Shown: positions 39,157 to 47,224 of the stretch, one piece after another
Numbering within the stretch: position 1 is the stretch's first letter
How the letters are laid out: every line of letters begins with the position of its first letter
Origin: Paenibacillus aquistagni
GTDB lineage: Bacteria; Bacillota; Bacilli; Paenibacillales; Paenibacillaceae
Length of the DNA: 64,000 nt
NCBI RefSeq assembly: GCF_900177815.1
Contig: NZ_FXAZ01000004.1
Span: forward strand, 62,001-126,000
Direction: 5' to 3'
Made by a program: the position numbers and the translations under genes
The notes under the pieces: generated by a model
The model's database searches: none
Seen by the model: only the letters and a program-made list of their open reading frames with translations
Told to the model about the DNA's origin: nothing

Positions 39157-39545
39157 AGATATGGGCATTCTCTTGGATATGGTCAGCAAGAGTGTCATTT
39201 CGATGAAGTGATCCTTGATTTCTTAATACAGACTGTCCATGACACAGCATTGTTAACGGACGGCATGCGAAGGCTTAGCCTGAAGCTCCCCCCAAGGCTA
39301 AACACCCGTACAAAGTGCATCCATTTTCAAGATGATCCATATTCGCTTCGCTCAAAGGCAAAAGCCGACCGGATGAGGTCGGCTTTTGCTGTATTCAATA
39401 TCGTAAAATGGAAGGGGTGACGATGTTGGATGATTAGAAATGAGAACGTGGCATCGCTCATTTCTGATCTCTATATGAAATACATCCATGATGCATGCTA
39501 TCCAATCTATCCTGAGATGAACACAATGGAGCACTCACAAGTAGA
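39157..39545. other. Non-coding gap with a strong hairpin
   Basis: No convincing gene in this stretch. A perfect 13-bp hairpin, GCAAAAGCCGACC (39358-39370) with its complement at 39377-39389, has a GGATGA loop and ends in TTTTGC, so it may terminate transcription. It is about 160 bases beyond the end of the minus-strand stalk protein gene. Confidence 0.6.
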
Positions 39546-41681
39546 CTATGACTTCTTCTCAGGCAGCGGCATGAATAAGAACGTAAATGGCAGATTGCTG
39601 CCTGCTGCAGGCGTAATCCAGAGCTCGACGCGTTCTTCCTTGTCGCCTGTCCGATAGAGGACGCTGGTGGTATTCTGAGTCGAGCCAATATGCTTAATAT
39701 GCACGACCTCATTGTTCACTCTCGCCGCACCGGAATAAAGTCCGCCGCGAGGATTAAAGGTAATTAGCGTATTCGGCGCTACCCGGTTAAGCACGATGTA
39801 ATAGAGCACGCCATAGTTGCCGGAATTCGTTGCATCAGTGAACTTGATGCCGTCAATGCCCTTCTGGAAGGGATCCGTCGTATTATCAGTCAACGGCAGG
39901 CGTTCTGGCTTGGTGCCGACAAGCTCATTGTATTCAAACACCCGCGTGGAATCCTTGAAGGTTCCGCGTACAATCGATTCCTTTGGATCTAGATCAGGCA
40001 GCGTAGGAAGTGCCACCAGCGGATCATTTTTAGCTTTTACCATAAAGATCGTATATTGAATCGGTCCGTCGCTGACGAGCTCCGCATTCATGGTGATGAT
40101 GTCTCCAGAAGATACAGTAGGCGTGCTGAGCGGTGTAAAGATCAGCTTTTTCTCACCTGGCTCTAAGGCCAGGCTGCTGCGCGCGCTGCCGTCGATCATG
40201 GACTCAAAGTATCGAGCCGCGGCAAGCCTTCCAGCCACCTCTGGATGATTGGTTGGTCCAGCGAAGCCTAGGCTGCTAATATTGACATTTGTCGTAGAAA
40301 GGCTTGTATTCTCGGCCACAACATAGAACTTCGCCTTCTCGCCGAGATTGTTCTTATGGTGAATCATAAAGCGAGTGGCCCCTTCGATGGTGTCTTGATA
40401 GAGTATGCCCTCGTTGTTTACCGTCTCAGGACCGCTTGCGCGGAATAAGGTGAATGGCTCGGTCCAATATTTATAAGGAAGCGCGTCGAACGACAGCACT
40501 GAACTACCCACAATTTCAAAATTGCTGCCTACTGGCGTAAATAAACGAACAAAGTCCTCTTTGTTGTAAAGGAGCTCTGAGGTGATCTCGATCTCCTGCT
40601 TGTACGTGGAGGATGCGCCATGCTTGTCTGTAACCTGCAAGGTCACTTCGACCATTCCAGGCTCGAAGAAGGCTGGGTTGTTGTTGTCCCACTTGCGATC
40701 GACGATGGCATCCTCTTCATCGGTGCTCTGATCCTCGTAATAAATGAGCTCACCCATGCGGTACTTTTTCTTATTGGTTGTAAAAAATGCGACCGGAGGT
40801 TCATTTGGCTCCGGTTCCGGTTCAGGCTCCGGCACAACAGGCGGTGTTAGAATGATGCGATTGCTTTCCAGCGTAAGTGTAAGGTTGTACGCTGCGGCAA
40901 AGGATCGGAGCGGGATCATCAGTACGCCTTTGTCCATGTAGGGTGTGCCGTTTAATGGAGCAGACACGCCGTTCATCGTATAGGTGCCGCGATTTGCTTT
41001 GAATCTCGCTTCAGCGATCCCATCCAAGAGAATGGCTTCATTTGTGCTTCCATCATACCCCACCTTATAGCCGAACCGCTCGGCTATTGATCTTAAGCTT
41101 ACATAAGACACCCCCTTTTTTACGGTCAAATTGCGCAGTGCATTATACGCTCTGCCGTTCTGTTCCATCTTGCTGCTGTTCGGATACAGCACCAATGAAT
41201 CCTGGCTCACTTGTATGCTTGTGGCCCGCGGTTCCATCGTATCCTTTGCGCTGCTGTCAGCAGTCGCACTTTGATCCTCAGCATCAGCATTGGAAAGAGC
41301 GGGATCATCATTGCCAGTTGATGCTTGGCTCCGCTCTGTGCCTGTTCCACTGCTGTCTTTGCTGCCGTCATGGTTTTGTTCGTCGCGGCGATTATTCTTC
41401 GAATCGACGGAATCGTCGGTTGTTGGCGTAGACGAATTTGTGCTTGTATTTGTATTGCTGCTTGATGATCCTGCATTCAAAAGGCTGCTATCCGTGTCGC
41501 CTGCGCTCACCGCGCTGTTGACCAGAGCACTGCCGCTGGCTTCTGTCACTGGCTTGTCCAAGCCGTGCTGCTGCACTTGACCATTGGACTTGTGCTCAAT
41601 CGGCTCCGCCTGCACAGGGATGACAGATGCTGCTTGCGAGACGGCAATGATTGTCGCTAGAATGGTTTTTTTCATCTTCAT
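39546..41681 (-). CDS. Secreted copper-amine-oxidase-N stalk domain protein
   Basis: About 711 residues. A signal peptide (MKMKKTILATIIAVSQAAS, cleaved near VQA-EP) precedes a long Ser/Thr/Asn/Asp-rich low-complexity region (about 30-155). A copper-amine-oxidase N-terminal domain follows (about 165-290; VSYVSLRSIAERFGYKV, VLMIPLRSFAAAYNLTL), and then a Pro/Glu repeat linker (EPEPEPEPNEPP). A PKD-like domain has YRMGELIYYEDQSTDEEDAI. The C-terminal half is beta-rich with no family I can name. It is likely a wall or matrix protein. ATG 41681 is 12 bases from AAGGAG, and the signal peptide begins here, so the 25 residues upstream are excluded. No cell-wall sorting signal is seen. Confidence 0.8.
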   Translation of the reverse strand: MKMKKTILATIIAVSQAASVIPVQAEPIEHKSNGQVQQHGLDKPVTEASGSALVNSAVSAGDTDSSLLNAGSSSSNTNTSTNSSTPTTDDSVDSKNNRRDEQNHDGSKDSSGTGTERSQASTGNDDPALSNADAEDQSATADSSAKDTMEPRATSIQVSQDSLVLYPNSSKMEQNGRAYNALRNLTVKKGVSYVSLRSIAERFGYKVGYDGSTNEAILLDGIAEARFKANRGTYTMNGVSAPLNGTPYMDKGVLMIPLRSFAAAYNLTLTLESNRIILTPPVVPEPEPEPEPNEPPVAFFTTNKKKYRMGELIYYEDQSTDEEDAIVDRKWDNNNPAFFEPGMVEVTLQVTDKHGASSTYKQEIEITSELLYNKEDFVRLFTPVGSNFEIVGSSVLSFDALPYKYWTEPFTLFRASGPETVNNEGILYQDTIEGATRFMIHHKNNLGEKAKFYVVAENTSLSTTNVNISSLGFAGPTNHPEVAGRLAAARYFESMIDGSARSSLALEPGEKKLIFTPLSTPTVSSGDIITMNAELVSDGPIQYTIFMVKAKNDPLVALPTLPDLDPKESIVRGTFKDSTRVFEYNELVGTKPERLPLTDNTTDPFQKGIDGIKFTDATNSGNYGVLYYIVLNRVAPNTLITFNPRGGLYSGAARVNNEVVHIKHIGSTQNTTSVLYRTGDKEERVELWITPAAGSNLPFTFLFMPLPEKKS

Positions 41682-41796
41682 AAATAATAGAAACTCCTTT
41701 TTCCAACCAGCCTTCATGTTGCTTGCAAGAAGTATCACTGTCAGCTGCTGCTTCAATGATTCCGACTGATGGTATTGATATGCGTGATAACTACAT

Positions 41797-42141
41797 TTAT
41801 TTTAAGGTAATGACCATTACACCTAAGATAATGATGCCTGCGCCCAGCCAGCGATTGACGGGAATCACTTCCCCGAAGAGGTAGAGCGCTGCGAGCAAGC
41901 CGAACACATAAGCAAGGCTTTGAAGGGGGTACGCAATGCTCAGCGGCAGTCGTGACAAGACGAACAGCCACAGTACTGTTGCGATGCCATAAAAAGCGAT
42001 GCCTAGTAGAATCAAGGGAGAGAACAGCACGGATAACAGGTTGTGCAGTTGAAGTCCGCCTTGCTGAGCGAGTCCCATCTTCCATACGATCTGGCCGGCA
42101 ACGAGGAAGAGAATGTTTAGCAGCAGCAGTCCATACACCAT
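41797..42141 (-). CDS. SMR/EamA-like four-helix transporter, possible lipid-sugar flippase
   Basis: A 114-residue protein with four membrane helices. It resembles the small multidrug resistance fold and the ArnE/ArnF undecaprenyl-phosphate-sugar flippases (IAYPLQSLAYVFGLLAALYLFGEVIPVNRWLGAGIIILGVMVI is the typical last two helices). Its start is two bases after the DUF2304 stop. As the last gene of a glycosyltransferase operon its likely job is to flip a polyprenyl-phosphate-linked sugar across the membrane; this is inference from context. Confidence 0.8.
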   Translation of the reverse strand: MVYGLLLLNILFLVAGQIVWKMGLAQQGGLQLHNLLSVLFSPLILLGIAFYGIATVLWLFVLSRLPLSIAYPLQSLAYVFGLLAALYLFGEVIPVNRWLGAGIIILGVMVITLK

Positions 42142-42143
42142 GA

Positions 42144-42614
42144 TTAGCTGCTCACCTCAACGCATGGTGACGCAGGATTCTCCTCGTCTACTTGCTGCTC
42201 CTCTGATCGCATCATCTTCAGCAACACCTGATTCTCGATCCACACCTTCTGTTCAATCCGCTCCTGCTGCTTGATGAGCTCCTGAATTTTGCGCTCTTGC
42301 AGCGCAACAGTCTGGACTAGAGTAACATTGCGCTGAGTCATAGCGGATACCGCCATTGTAAGATGAAGCAGAATGAATAAGATCCCGATGACACTCAACA
42401 GATAAAGCAGCGAAGGCGCGTAATCAATATGGATGAGTCTCGCCAGATCATCAAGAATAGACGGAAACAGCGATAGAATCATCATCAGGACACTGAGCAG
42501 CAGCCACAGCAGCGCGTATTGCTCTTTTAACTTCTGCTTGCGAATCAAATAGAAGAGAGTAGCGCCAAATACGAGACTAATATAAAAGCTGAATAAGAAA
42601 ATATTAGGCGTCAT
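42144..42614 (-). CDS. DUF2304 membrane protein
   Basis: A 156-residue protein with three N-terminal helices (about 3-25, 31-52, 65-88) and a charged coiled-coil tail (about 95-145). This is the pattern of DUF2304, a family nearly always found next to GT2 polyprenyl-phosphate glycosyltransferases. It overlaps the GT2 gene by 11 bases. It is probably an accessory or scaffold subunit of the GT2 enzyme; its biochemical role is unknown. Confidence 0.85.
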   Translation of the reverse strand: MTPNIFLFSFYISLVFGATLFYLIRKQKLKEQYALLWLLLSVLMMILSLFPSILDDLARLIHIDYAPSLLYLLSVIGILFILLHLTMAVSAMTQRNVTLVQTVALQERKIQELIKQQERIEQKVWIENQVLLKMMRSEEQQVDEENPASPCVEVSS

Positions 42615-43356
42615 GACTCATTTCCCACACTTTCTTCTTCTTTGTTTTCATAATGAGTACGGCTAGAATCACCTTGGTCATGTAATAGATAGACTTCAGC
42701 GGCGAGATGCTCGATACGCCCCCTTGACGTTCCAGCATGATCACGGGCGTCTCTTTAAATGTCAGGTGATAGTTATCTAGCAGCACGAGCGCCTCGACTT
42801 CAGGGTAATCTGTAGGATAGTGCTGTGCGAACAACGCAATTGCTCTGCGGCCGCATAAGCGATAGCCTGAGGTCGGGTCTGTAATTCGCTTGCCGGTAAC
42901 CCGCGTAACAAGACCGGCAAGGAGATCAATGCCAAGTTTCCGTGTGAACGTGGATTGGAAGCCTTCCTTTTCGATAAATCGAGAGCCTACGACCATATCC
43001 GCACCGCTCTCTTGAATCGTGTTAAGCAGCTTGTTGAGATCAGCGGGATTGTGCTGGCCGTCACCATCAATCTGGACGGCATAGTCATAGCCGTTCTCTG
43101 CGGCATAGCGATAACCGGTCTGAACAGCGCCGCCAATACCAAGATTGCAGCTTAAGTGAAGAACCGCAGCGCCTGCTCGCTCCGCGATAACCCCCGTATC
43201 ATCGGTGGAACCATCGTTGATGACCACAATATCTGCGTAAGGGGTGTATCTCTTAAGTGATAGAATCACCTGCTCGATGCCTTCCTCCTCGTTGTATGCG
43301 GGCACGATGACAAGAATTTTAGGTTTGGGATGGTGAGGATGGCGATGGTTGAGCAT
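42604..43356 (-). CDS. Glycosyltransferase family 2, DPM1/ArnC-like
   Basis: A 250-residue GT-A enzyme. KILVIVPAYNEEEGIEQVILSLKRYT opens the nucleotide-sugar domain, and VVINDGSTDDTGVIAERAG and YAVQIDGDGQHNPADL give the DxD metal site. DPTSGYRLCGRRAIAL is the acceptor-side motif of polyprenyl-phosphate glycosyltransferases. There are no C-terminal membrane helices, so the adjacent DUF2304 protein may supply the membrane contact. It would make a polyprenyl-phosphate sugar. Its ATG 43356 follows AAAGGAG and overlaps the upstream GT39 gene by 38 bases. Confidence 0.92.
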   Translation of the reverse strand: MLNHRHPHHPKPKILVIVPAYNEEEGIEQVILSLKRYTPYADIVVINDGSTDDTGVIAERAGAAVLHLSCNLGIGGAVQTGYRYAAENGYDYAVQIDGDGQHNPADLNKLLNTIQESGADMVVGSRFIEKEGFQSTFTRKLGIDLLAGLVTRVTGKRITDPTSGYRLCGRRAIALFAQHYPTDYPEVEALVLLDNYHLTFKETPVIMLERQGGVSSISPLKSIYYMTKVILAVLIMKTKKKKVWEMSHDA

Positions 43357-44605
43357 CGTCTACACTCCTTTCGATATTGGAATCAGGAAGTTTGTGATAT
43401 CGGGCAATCAGCCAGCGGACCATGGCGACACCGACCATGCTGTCCATGATGATAATGAATGGCATGACGGTATAGTTATATCGAAACTCTGGGATGAAGG
43501 CGAGCCGCACAATTGACATCGTGACGACAATGACGCCTAAGAGCGTTGCAGGCTGCCTCCACTTTCTAGCCTGCATAAACAGTGCAATGAGAGTCATGAA
43601 AATAAGTACTTGATGCAGCAAATTCCGCGGTAAAAACGGAATGACCGGATACAGCGGATCATGGCCGCTGCCGAAGTACATGCGTGCGTAGGTGTGTTTC
43701 AGCTTGCCGTACGTATACCATTTGGTAAATTCCCACGTATGCTCGGTAAATCCGACCTTGAGACGTTCCTTTGCGATCTCCATCTGCGTTTTGCCTTTGC
43801 GATCGACCAGGCCATCTTCATAATTTTTGTTCGGATAGGTTCCAGCATGGAACGGGTTTACCTGTGTAGAGGCGACAACAACCTCGTTTAGCGAGATCAT
43901 ATTCCGGATCACCCATGGAGACAGCACAACCGATGTACCAATGACGGTGAACAGCAGCAGCTTCAGGGTCTGCTTTTCTCTTTTCCATAAAAAATAGAAA
44001 ACATAGATAGGAAGCAGGAGAATCAAAAATTCAGGCCTTGTCAGCACCAGCAGCCCCATCGCGGCTCCGCTTAATACGGCGTAAGTCCGGGTCTTCTTCT
44101 CGAAGACGATAAGCTGAAGATAGACAAAGGTCATAAAGAACAGCGTAGCCAGGGTTTCGGTCAGAATAGCGCCATTGCTCCATACAAACGACGGATAGAT
44201 TGCACCGATAAATAATGCGACCAGCCCTACCTTTGTTCCCCCAAGTCTCTTCGCGATGCAGTATAGCAGCCAAAGCGTAATGAGGCTAATGACGACTTGC
44301 GTGTACCGAATGGTAGGAAAGGGATCGTTATGCTCATAATCTACGAGCTTGTAGATCGCGGCCATGAATAGTGGGTAGCCAGGCGTAACCTTTGCATTCG
44401 GCTCGGTATCCTTATAGGCATAGACCCCCTTTTCAAGCAGTTGTCTGACCATGGCATCGTAATGGACGGAGTCGTGAGTTACTTTGTGATTCACGGAGAC
44501 GAGAAAGTCTATTCTTAAAAAGGTTGCTAGAGCAAAAATAAGTACAATGAGTGCAATCGTGATCCAAGACTTGGATTGATGGATACGATTCGAGCGTGTT
44601 AGCAT
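43319..44605 (-). CDS. GT39-like polytopic glycosyltransferase (ArnT/PMT type)
   Basis: A 428-residue membrane protein with about ten helices. The N-terminal helix is followed by a large outside loop with HDSVHYDAMVRQLLEKGVYAY and PNAKVTPGYPLFMAAIYKL, as in the ArnT/PMT_2 family that takes the sugar from a polyprenyl-phosphate carrier. It also shows the AALMG-type helix region GLLVLTRPEFLILLLPIYVFYF. It would attach the sugar to a surface acceptor such as a teichoic acid, lipid or protein. Start ATG 44605 follows AAAGGAG. It is the first gene of the four-gene overlapping operon 44605-41797, directly downstream of a two-component system. Confidence 0.85.
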   Translation of the reverse strand: MLTRSNRIHQSKSWITIALIVLIFALATFLRIDFLVSVNHKVTHDSVHYDAMVRQLLEKGVYAYKDTEPNAKVTPGYPLFMAAIYKLVDYEHNDPFPTIRYTQVVISLITLWLLYCIAKRLGGTKVGLVALFIGAIYPSFVWSNGAILTETLATLFFMTFVYLQLIVFEKKTRTYAVLSGAAMGLLVLTRPEFLILLLPIYVFYFLWKREKQTLKLLLFTVIGTSVVLSPWVIRNMISLNEVVVASTQVNPFHAGTYPNKNYEDGLVDRKGKTQMEIAKERLKVGFTEHTWEFTKWYTYGKLKHTYARMYFGSGHDPLYPVIPFLPRNLLHQVLIFMTLIALFMQARKWRQPATLLGVIVVTMSIVRLAFIPEFRYNYTVMPFIIIMDSMVGVAMVRWLIARYHKLPDSNIERSVDDAQPSPSSPSQT

Positions 44606-44772
44606 GCAGCATGCTCCTTTCTGTATTGGACGCTTAACGCGGAACGTTCATGGCTCATTTATGAACTCCTATAACGGTACATGATAGTTCTTAATGGTCG
44701 ACGTCTGAAATGCTTAACAAATCCTTAATTAAATCCGTAGCATTGATGAAGAGTGAGAATGTAAGGAAAAAA

Positions 44773-44800
44773 AACACCTCCCACAATGGTGGAAGGTGTT
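44773..44800 (-). terminator. Terminator of the two-component operon
   Basis: AACACCT (44773-44779) pairs with AGGTGTT (44794-44800), and CCAC with GTGG inside with one mismatch. On the minus strand it runs into eight T residues. It separates the kinase gene from the GT39 operon, so the two are separate transcripts or linked by read-through. Confidence 0.85.
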
Positions 44801-44829
44801 CGGATGGTATGGAAGGGTTGATTTCAAAG

Positions 44830-46056
44830 TTAGGTTGACTTCGGAAATACGGTTTCGAAACAGGTTTGCCGCTCACTGCTGCTGGCAGCGATCTTGCCGC
44901 CGTGGACTTCGATAATGCTCTTCGTAATGGCAAGTCCAAGGCCCGTTCCGCCGCCTGTCTGCTTCGATCTGGACTTGTCTGCACGATAGAAGCGATCAAA
45001 GATAAACGGCAGATCCCGCTCTGGAATGGGAGAGCCATAATTCACGATCTGAATCACGATCTGCTGCTCCTCCTCGTGAATATAGATGTCGACTCGTTTG
45101 CCATCGCTGCCATATCGGATGGCATTGGCAATCAGATTTTCATATGCGCGTACAAGTCGGTCACCATCAGCTCGAATGATAACGGGATGCTCAGGAGCAT
45201 GAACACGGCAGGACATGCCGGCGCTCTCCAGATGAGGTACAAACTCTTCAGCTAGCTGCTGGAAGAAGTCGTTCATGTCAAGCTTCCTAAGTTCAAGCGG
45301 CATGCCATTATTGATTCGTGTATATTCGAACAAGTCGTCAATCAGCTTCTTAAGGGTTACAGATTTCTCATAGGCTATCCCTACGTAATAGCGAAGTTCC
45401 ACCTCATCGACATAGCGATCCTTCTCAATCAGCTCAAGAAAGCCTAGGATGGAAGTGAGCGGCGTTCGAAGATCGTGCGATACGCCCGTGATCAGGTCGT
45501 TTTTCGTTTTTTCTGCATTGCGCTCCTCTTGAATGGAATGATGCAGCTGCGTGCTCATTTTGTTGATGCTCTCTGCTATTTTCCCAAGATCATTATCCGG
45601 CTTAACCGGAATGTCATAGTGGAAATGTCCCTTGGCGATCTCCTGCAATCCATGATGAATTTCGCGCAGGTACTCGTTTAACTCCTCAGACACACGATTA
45701 ACCTGAGCGGCAATTGTGCCAAGCTCGCTCGGAGTCTGAACCTTTACGGGCTCATGGAATTTGCCGTTCGCCATATGCTGAAGCGATGCTGCGATATCTT
45801 GGGTGTACTGCACCAATGGACGGCTTAGCACCAAGTAAAACGTCAAATACAACAAGGCCCCGGCAACAACCATGGTGGGCGTGGAGCCGACATTGTTAAT
45901 GACCCAGATAATGGGGGTGCTCAGCGGATGGTATTGCATAAGATAGGTTGCAAGCAAGTTGCCAAGCAGCAGAACGAGTGCCGTCGACAGGGTGCTTGCA
46001 ATATGAATCATTAAGAATCTCCATCGAATGGAATAGAAAAGTTTGATGCGAGTCAT
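44830..46056 (-). CDS. Sensor histidine kinase, VanS-like
   Basis: A 408-residue kinase. Two membrane helices (about 12-38 and 61-78) enclose a short outside loop of about 22 residues, too small for a classic ligand-binding domain. A HAMP region follows (about 79-170, apparently two in tandem). The HisKA box is SHDLRTPLTSILGFLELIEKD (His194), and the ATPase domain has NLIANAIRYG (N box), DRFYRADKSRSKQTGGGTGLGLAI (F and G2 boxes). The short sensor is typical of intramembrane-sensing kinases that detect envelope damage or antimicrobial peptides. It starts one base after the regulator stop. Confidence 0.93.
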   Translation of the reverse strand: MTRIKLFYSIRWRFLMIHIASTLSTALVLLLGNLLATYLMQYHPLSTPIIWVINNVGSTPTMVVAGALLYLTFYLVLSRPLVQYTQDIAASLQHMANGKFHEPVKVQTPSELGTIAAQVNRVSEELNEYLREIHHGLQEIAKGHFHYDIPVKPDNDLGKIAESINKMSTQLHHSIQEERNAEKTKNDLITGVSHDLRTPLTSILGFLELIEKDRYVDEVELRYYVGIAYEKSVTLKKLIDDLFEYTRINNGMPLELRKLDMNDFFQQLAEEFVPHLESAGMSCRVHAPEHPVIIRADGDRLVRAYENLIANAIRYGSDGKRVDIYIHEEEQQIVIQIVNYGSPIPERDLPFIFDRFYRADKSRSKQTGGGTGLGLAITKSIIEVHGGKIAASSSERQTCFETVFPKST

Positions 46057-46057
46057 G

Positions 46058-46768
46058 CTACAGCTCCTTTGAGGATTTCATCTTGTATCCGATGCCCCAC
46101 ACGGTCTTAATAAACCGCGGATTCTGCTTGTCCTTCTCGATCTTCTCGCGGATCTTCCGGATATGAACCATGATGGTATTCTTAGAATCCATAAAGGGCT
46201 CATTCCACACCTCTTGATAAATTTTATCCATGCTGAGCACAATGCCCTGATTAATCGCCAGCAGCTCTAGGATGGCAAACTCACGGGGAGTCAGCTTGAC
46301 CTCCTGATCGTCCACTGTAACGGTATGGGTGGCTGTGTTGATTACCAGCTCATCAATCATAATTTCGTGATCATTCTTTTTCGTTTCTTGACGGTTCAGC
46401 TGCTTGTAGCGTCGAAGCTGGGACTTCACGCGTGCCAGCAGTACCAGCGGATTAAACGGCTTCGTCACATAATCATCAGCACCGATGCTAAGACCGGCAA
46501 TTTTATCAATATCCTGGCTCTTGGCAGACAGCATGATGATCGGAGTGTTGTTCTCTTCTCTGATCTTCATGCAGGCCTGAATGCCATCCATCTCCGGCAT
46601 CATAATATCTAGAATAATGAGATCCACCTCATGGTTCTCCAGGATGCTGAGCGCCTCTAGGCCGTTTGATGCCTTGTGAAGCAGATAGCCTTCATTTTTA
46701 AAATAGATCTCCATTAATTCGATAATTTCTTTCTCGTCATCAACGAGTAGAATAGACTCTCTGGACAT
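46058..46768 (-). CDS. OmpR-family response regulator
   Basis: A 236-residue regulator. The receiver domain has the acidic pair LVDDEKE and the phosphorylated Asp54 in DLIILDIMMPEMDG. SAKSQDIDKIAGLSIGADDYVTKPF carries the conserved Ser/Thr and Lys. The C-terminal winged helix is recognised by KLTPREFAILELLAINQG and NTIMVHIRKIREKIE, ending KTVWGIGYKM. The start is ATG 46768 with AGAGGTG seven bases upstream; an earlier in-frame ATG (46789) lacks a site. It is operonic with the kinase. Confidence 0.94.
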   Translation of the reverse strand: MSRESILLVDDEKEIIELMEIYFKNEGYLLHKASNGLEALSILENHEVDLIILDIMMPEMDGIQACMKIREENNTPIIMLSAKSQDIDKIAGLSIGADDYVTKPFNPLVLLARVKSQLRRYKQLNRQETKKNDHEIMIDELVINTATHTVTVDDQEVKLTPREFAILELLAINQGIVLSMDKIYQEVWNEPFMDSKNTIMVHIRKIREKIEKDKQNPRFIKTVWGIGYKMKSSKEL

Positions 46769-47224
46769 GATTTGCACCTCTGAATTCATCTCTATGGTTG
46801 CTACAACGATGTTGTAAATATACCATATCCTAGCAGTATTTGCTGTGAGCCCCCGCTAGGTGGATTTATTTTAACCCTTATCCCTTAACAAAGATGAACA
46901 TAATTGCTTAATTTTATCTTAATTAAATCTAATTCAACTTGTAAGCATGAAAGTGCATGGCTTAATAACTTATAACAATAAGTATAATGTTCCCTTCTTC
47001 ACCTAATCTGTTGTCCACGATTGAAAAATATAAAACTCCATATCTCACTGAGAAGAAAGTCCATCATATCTACGAGCTTTTATTCAGTCGATTCTTGATA
47101 ACCTATCGCTTGCTTCAGTTGTGAGAATCGGTCGCTCAAAATTAACATACAATTCATACCACTTGAGGTAGAATGGTGTTGCAAGCGCATTCAATGAGTG
47201 ATCTAAAGGCAGGTGGAGTAGAAG
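46769..47224. other. Intergenic region with a regulatory dyad
   Basis: About 450 AT-rich bases between divergent genes, no gene seen. TACAAC-GAT-GTTGTA (46802-46816) is a 6-bp-arm dyad 34 bases before the regulator start, next to a possible minus-strand -10 (complement of AATATA at 46817-46822). It could be an autoregulatory site for the response regulator. The promoter of the sulfatase gene could not be placed with confidence. Confidence 0.45.

Noticed and set aside
39151..39420. An 89-codon frame beyond the tandem repeat
   Set aside because: No ribosome site and no family-like features; it includes the hairpin at 39358-39389.
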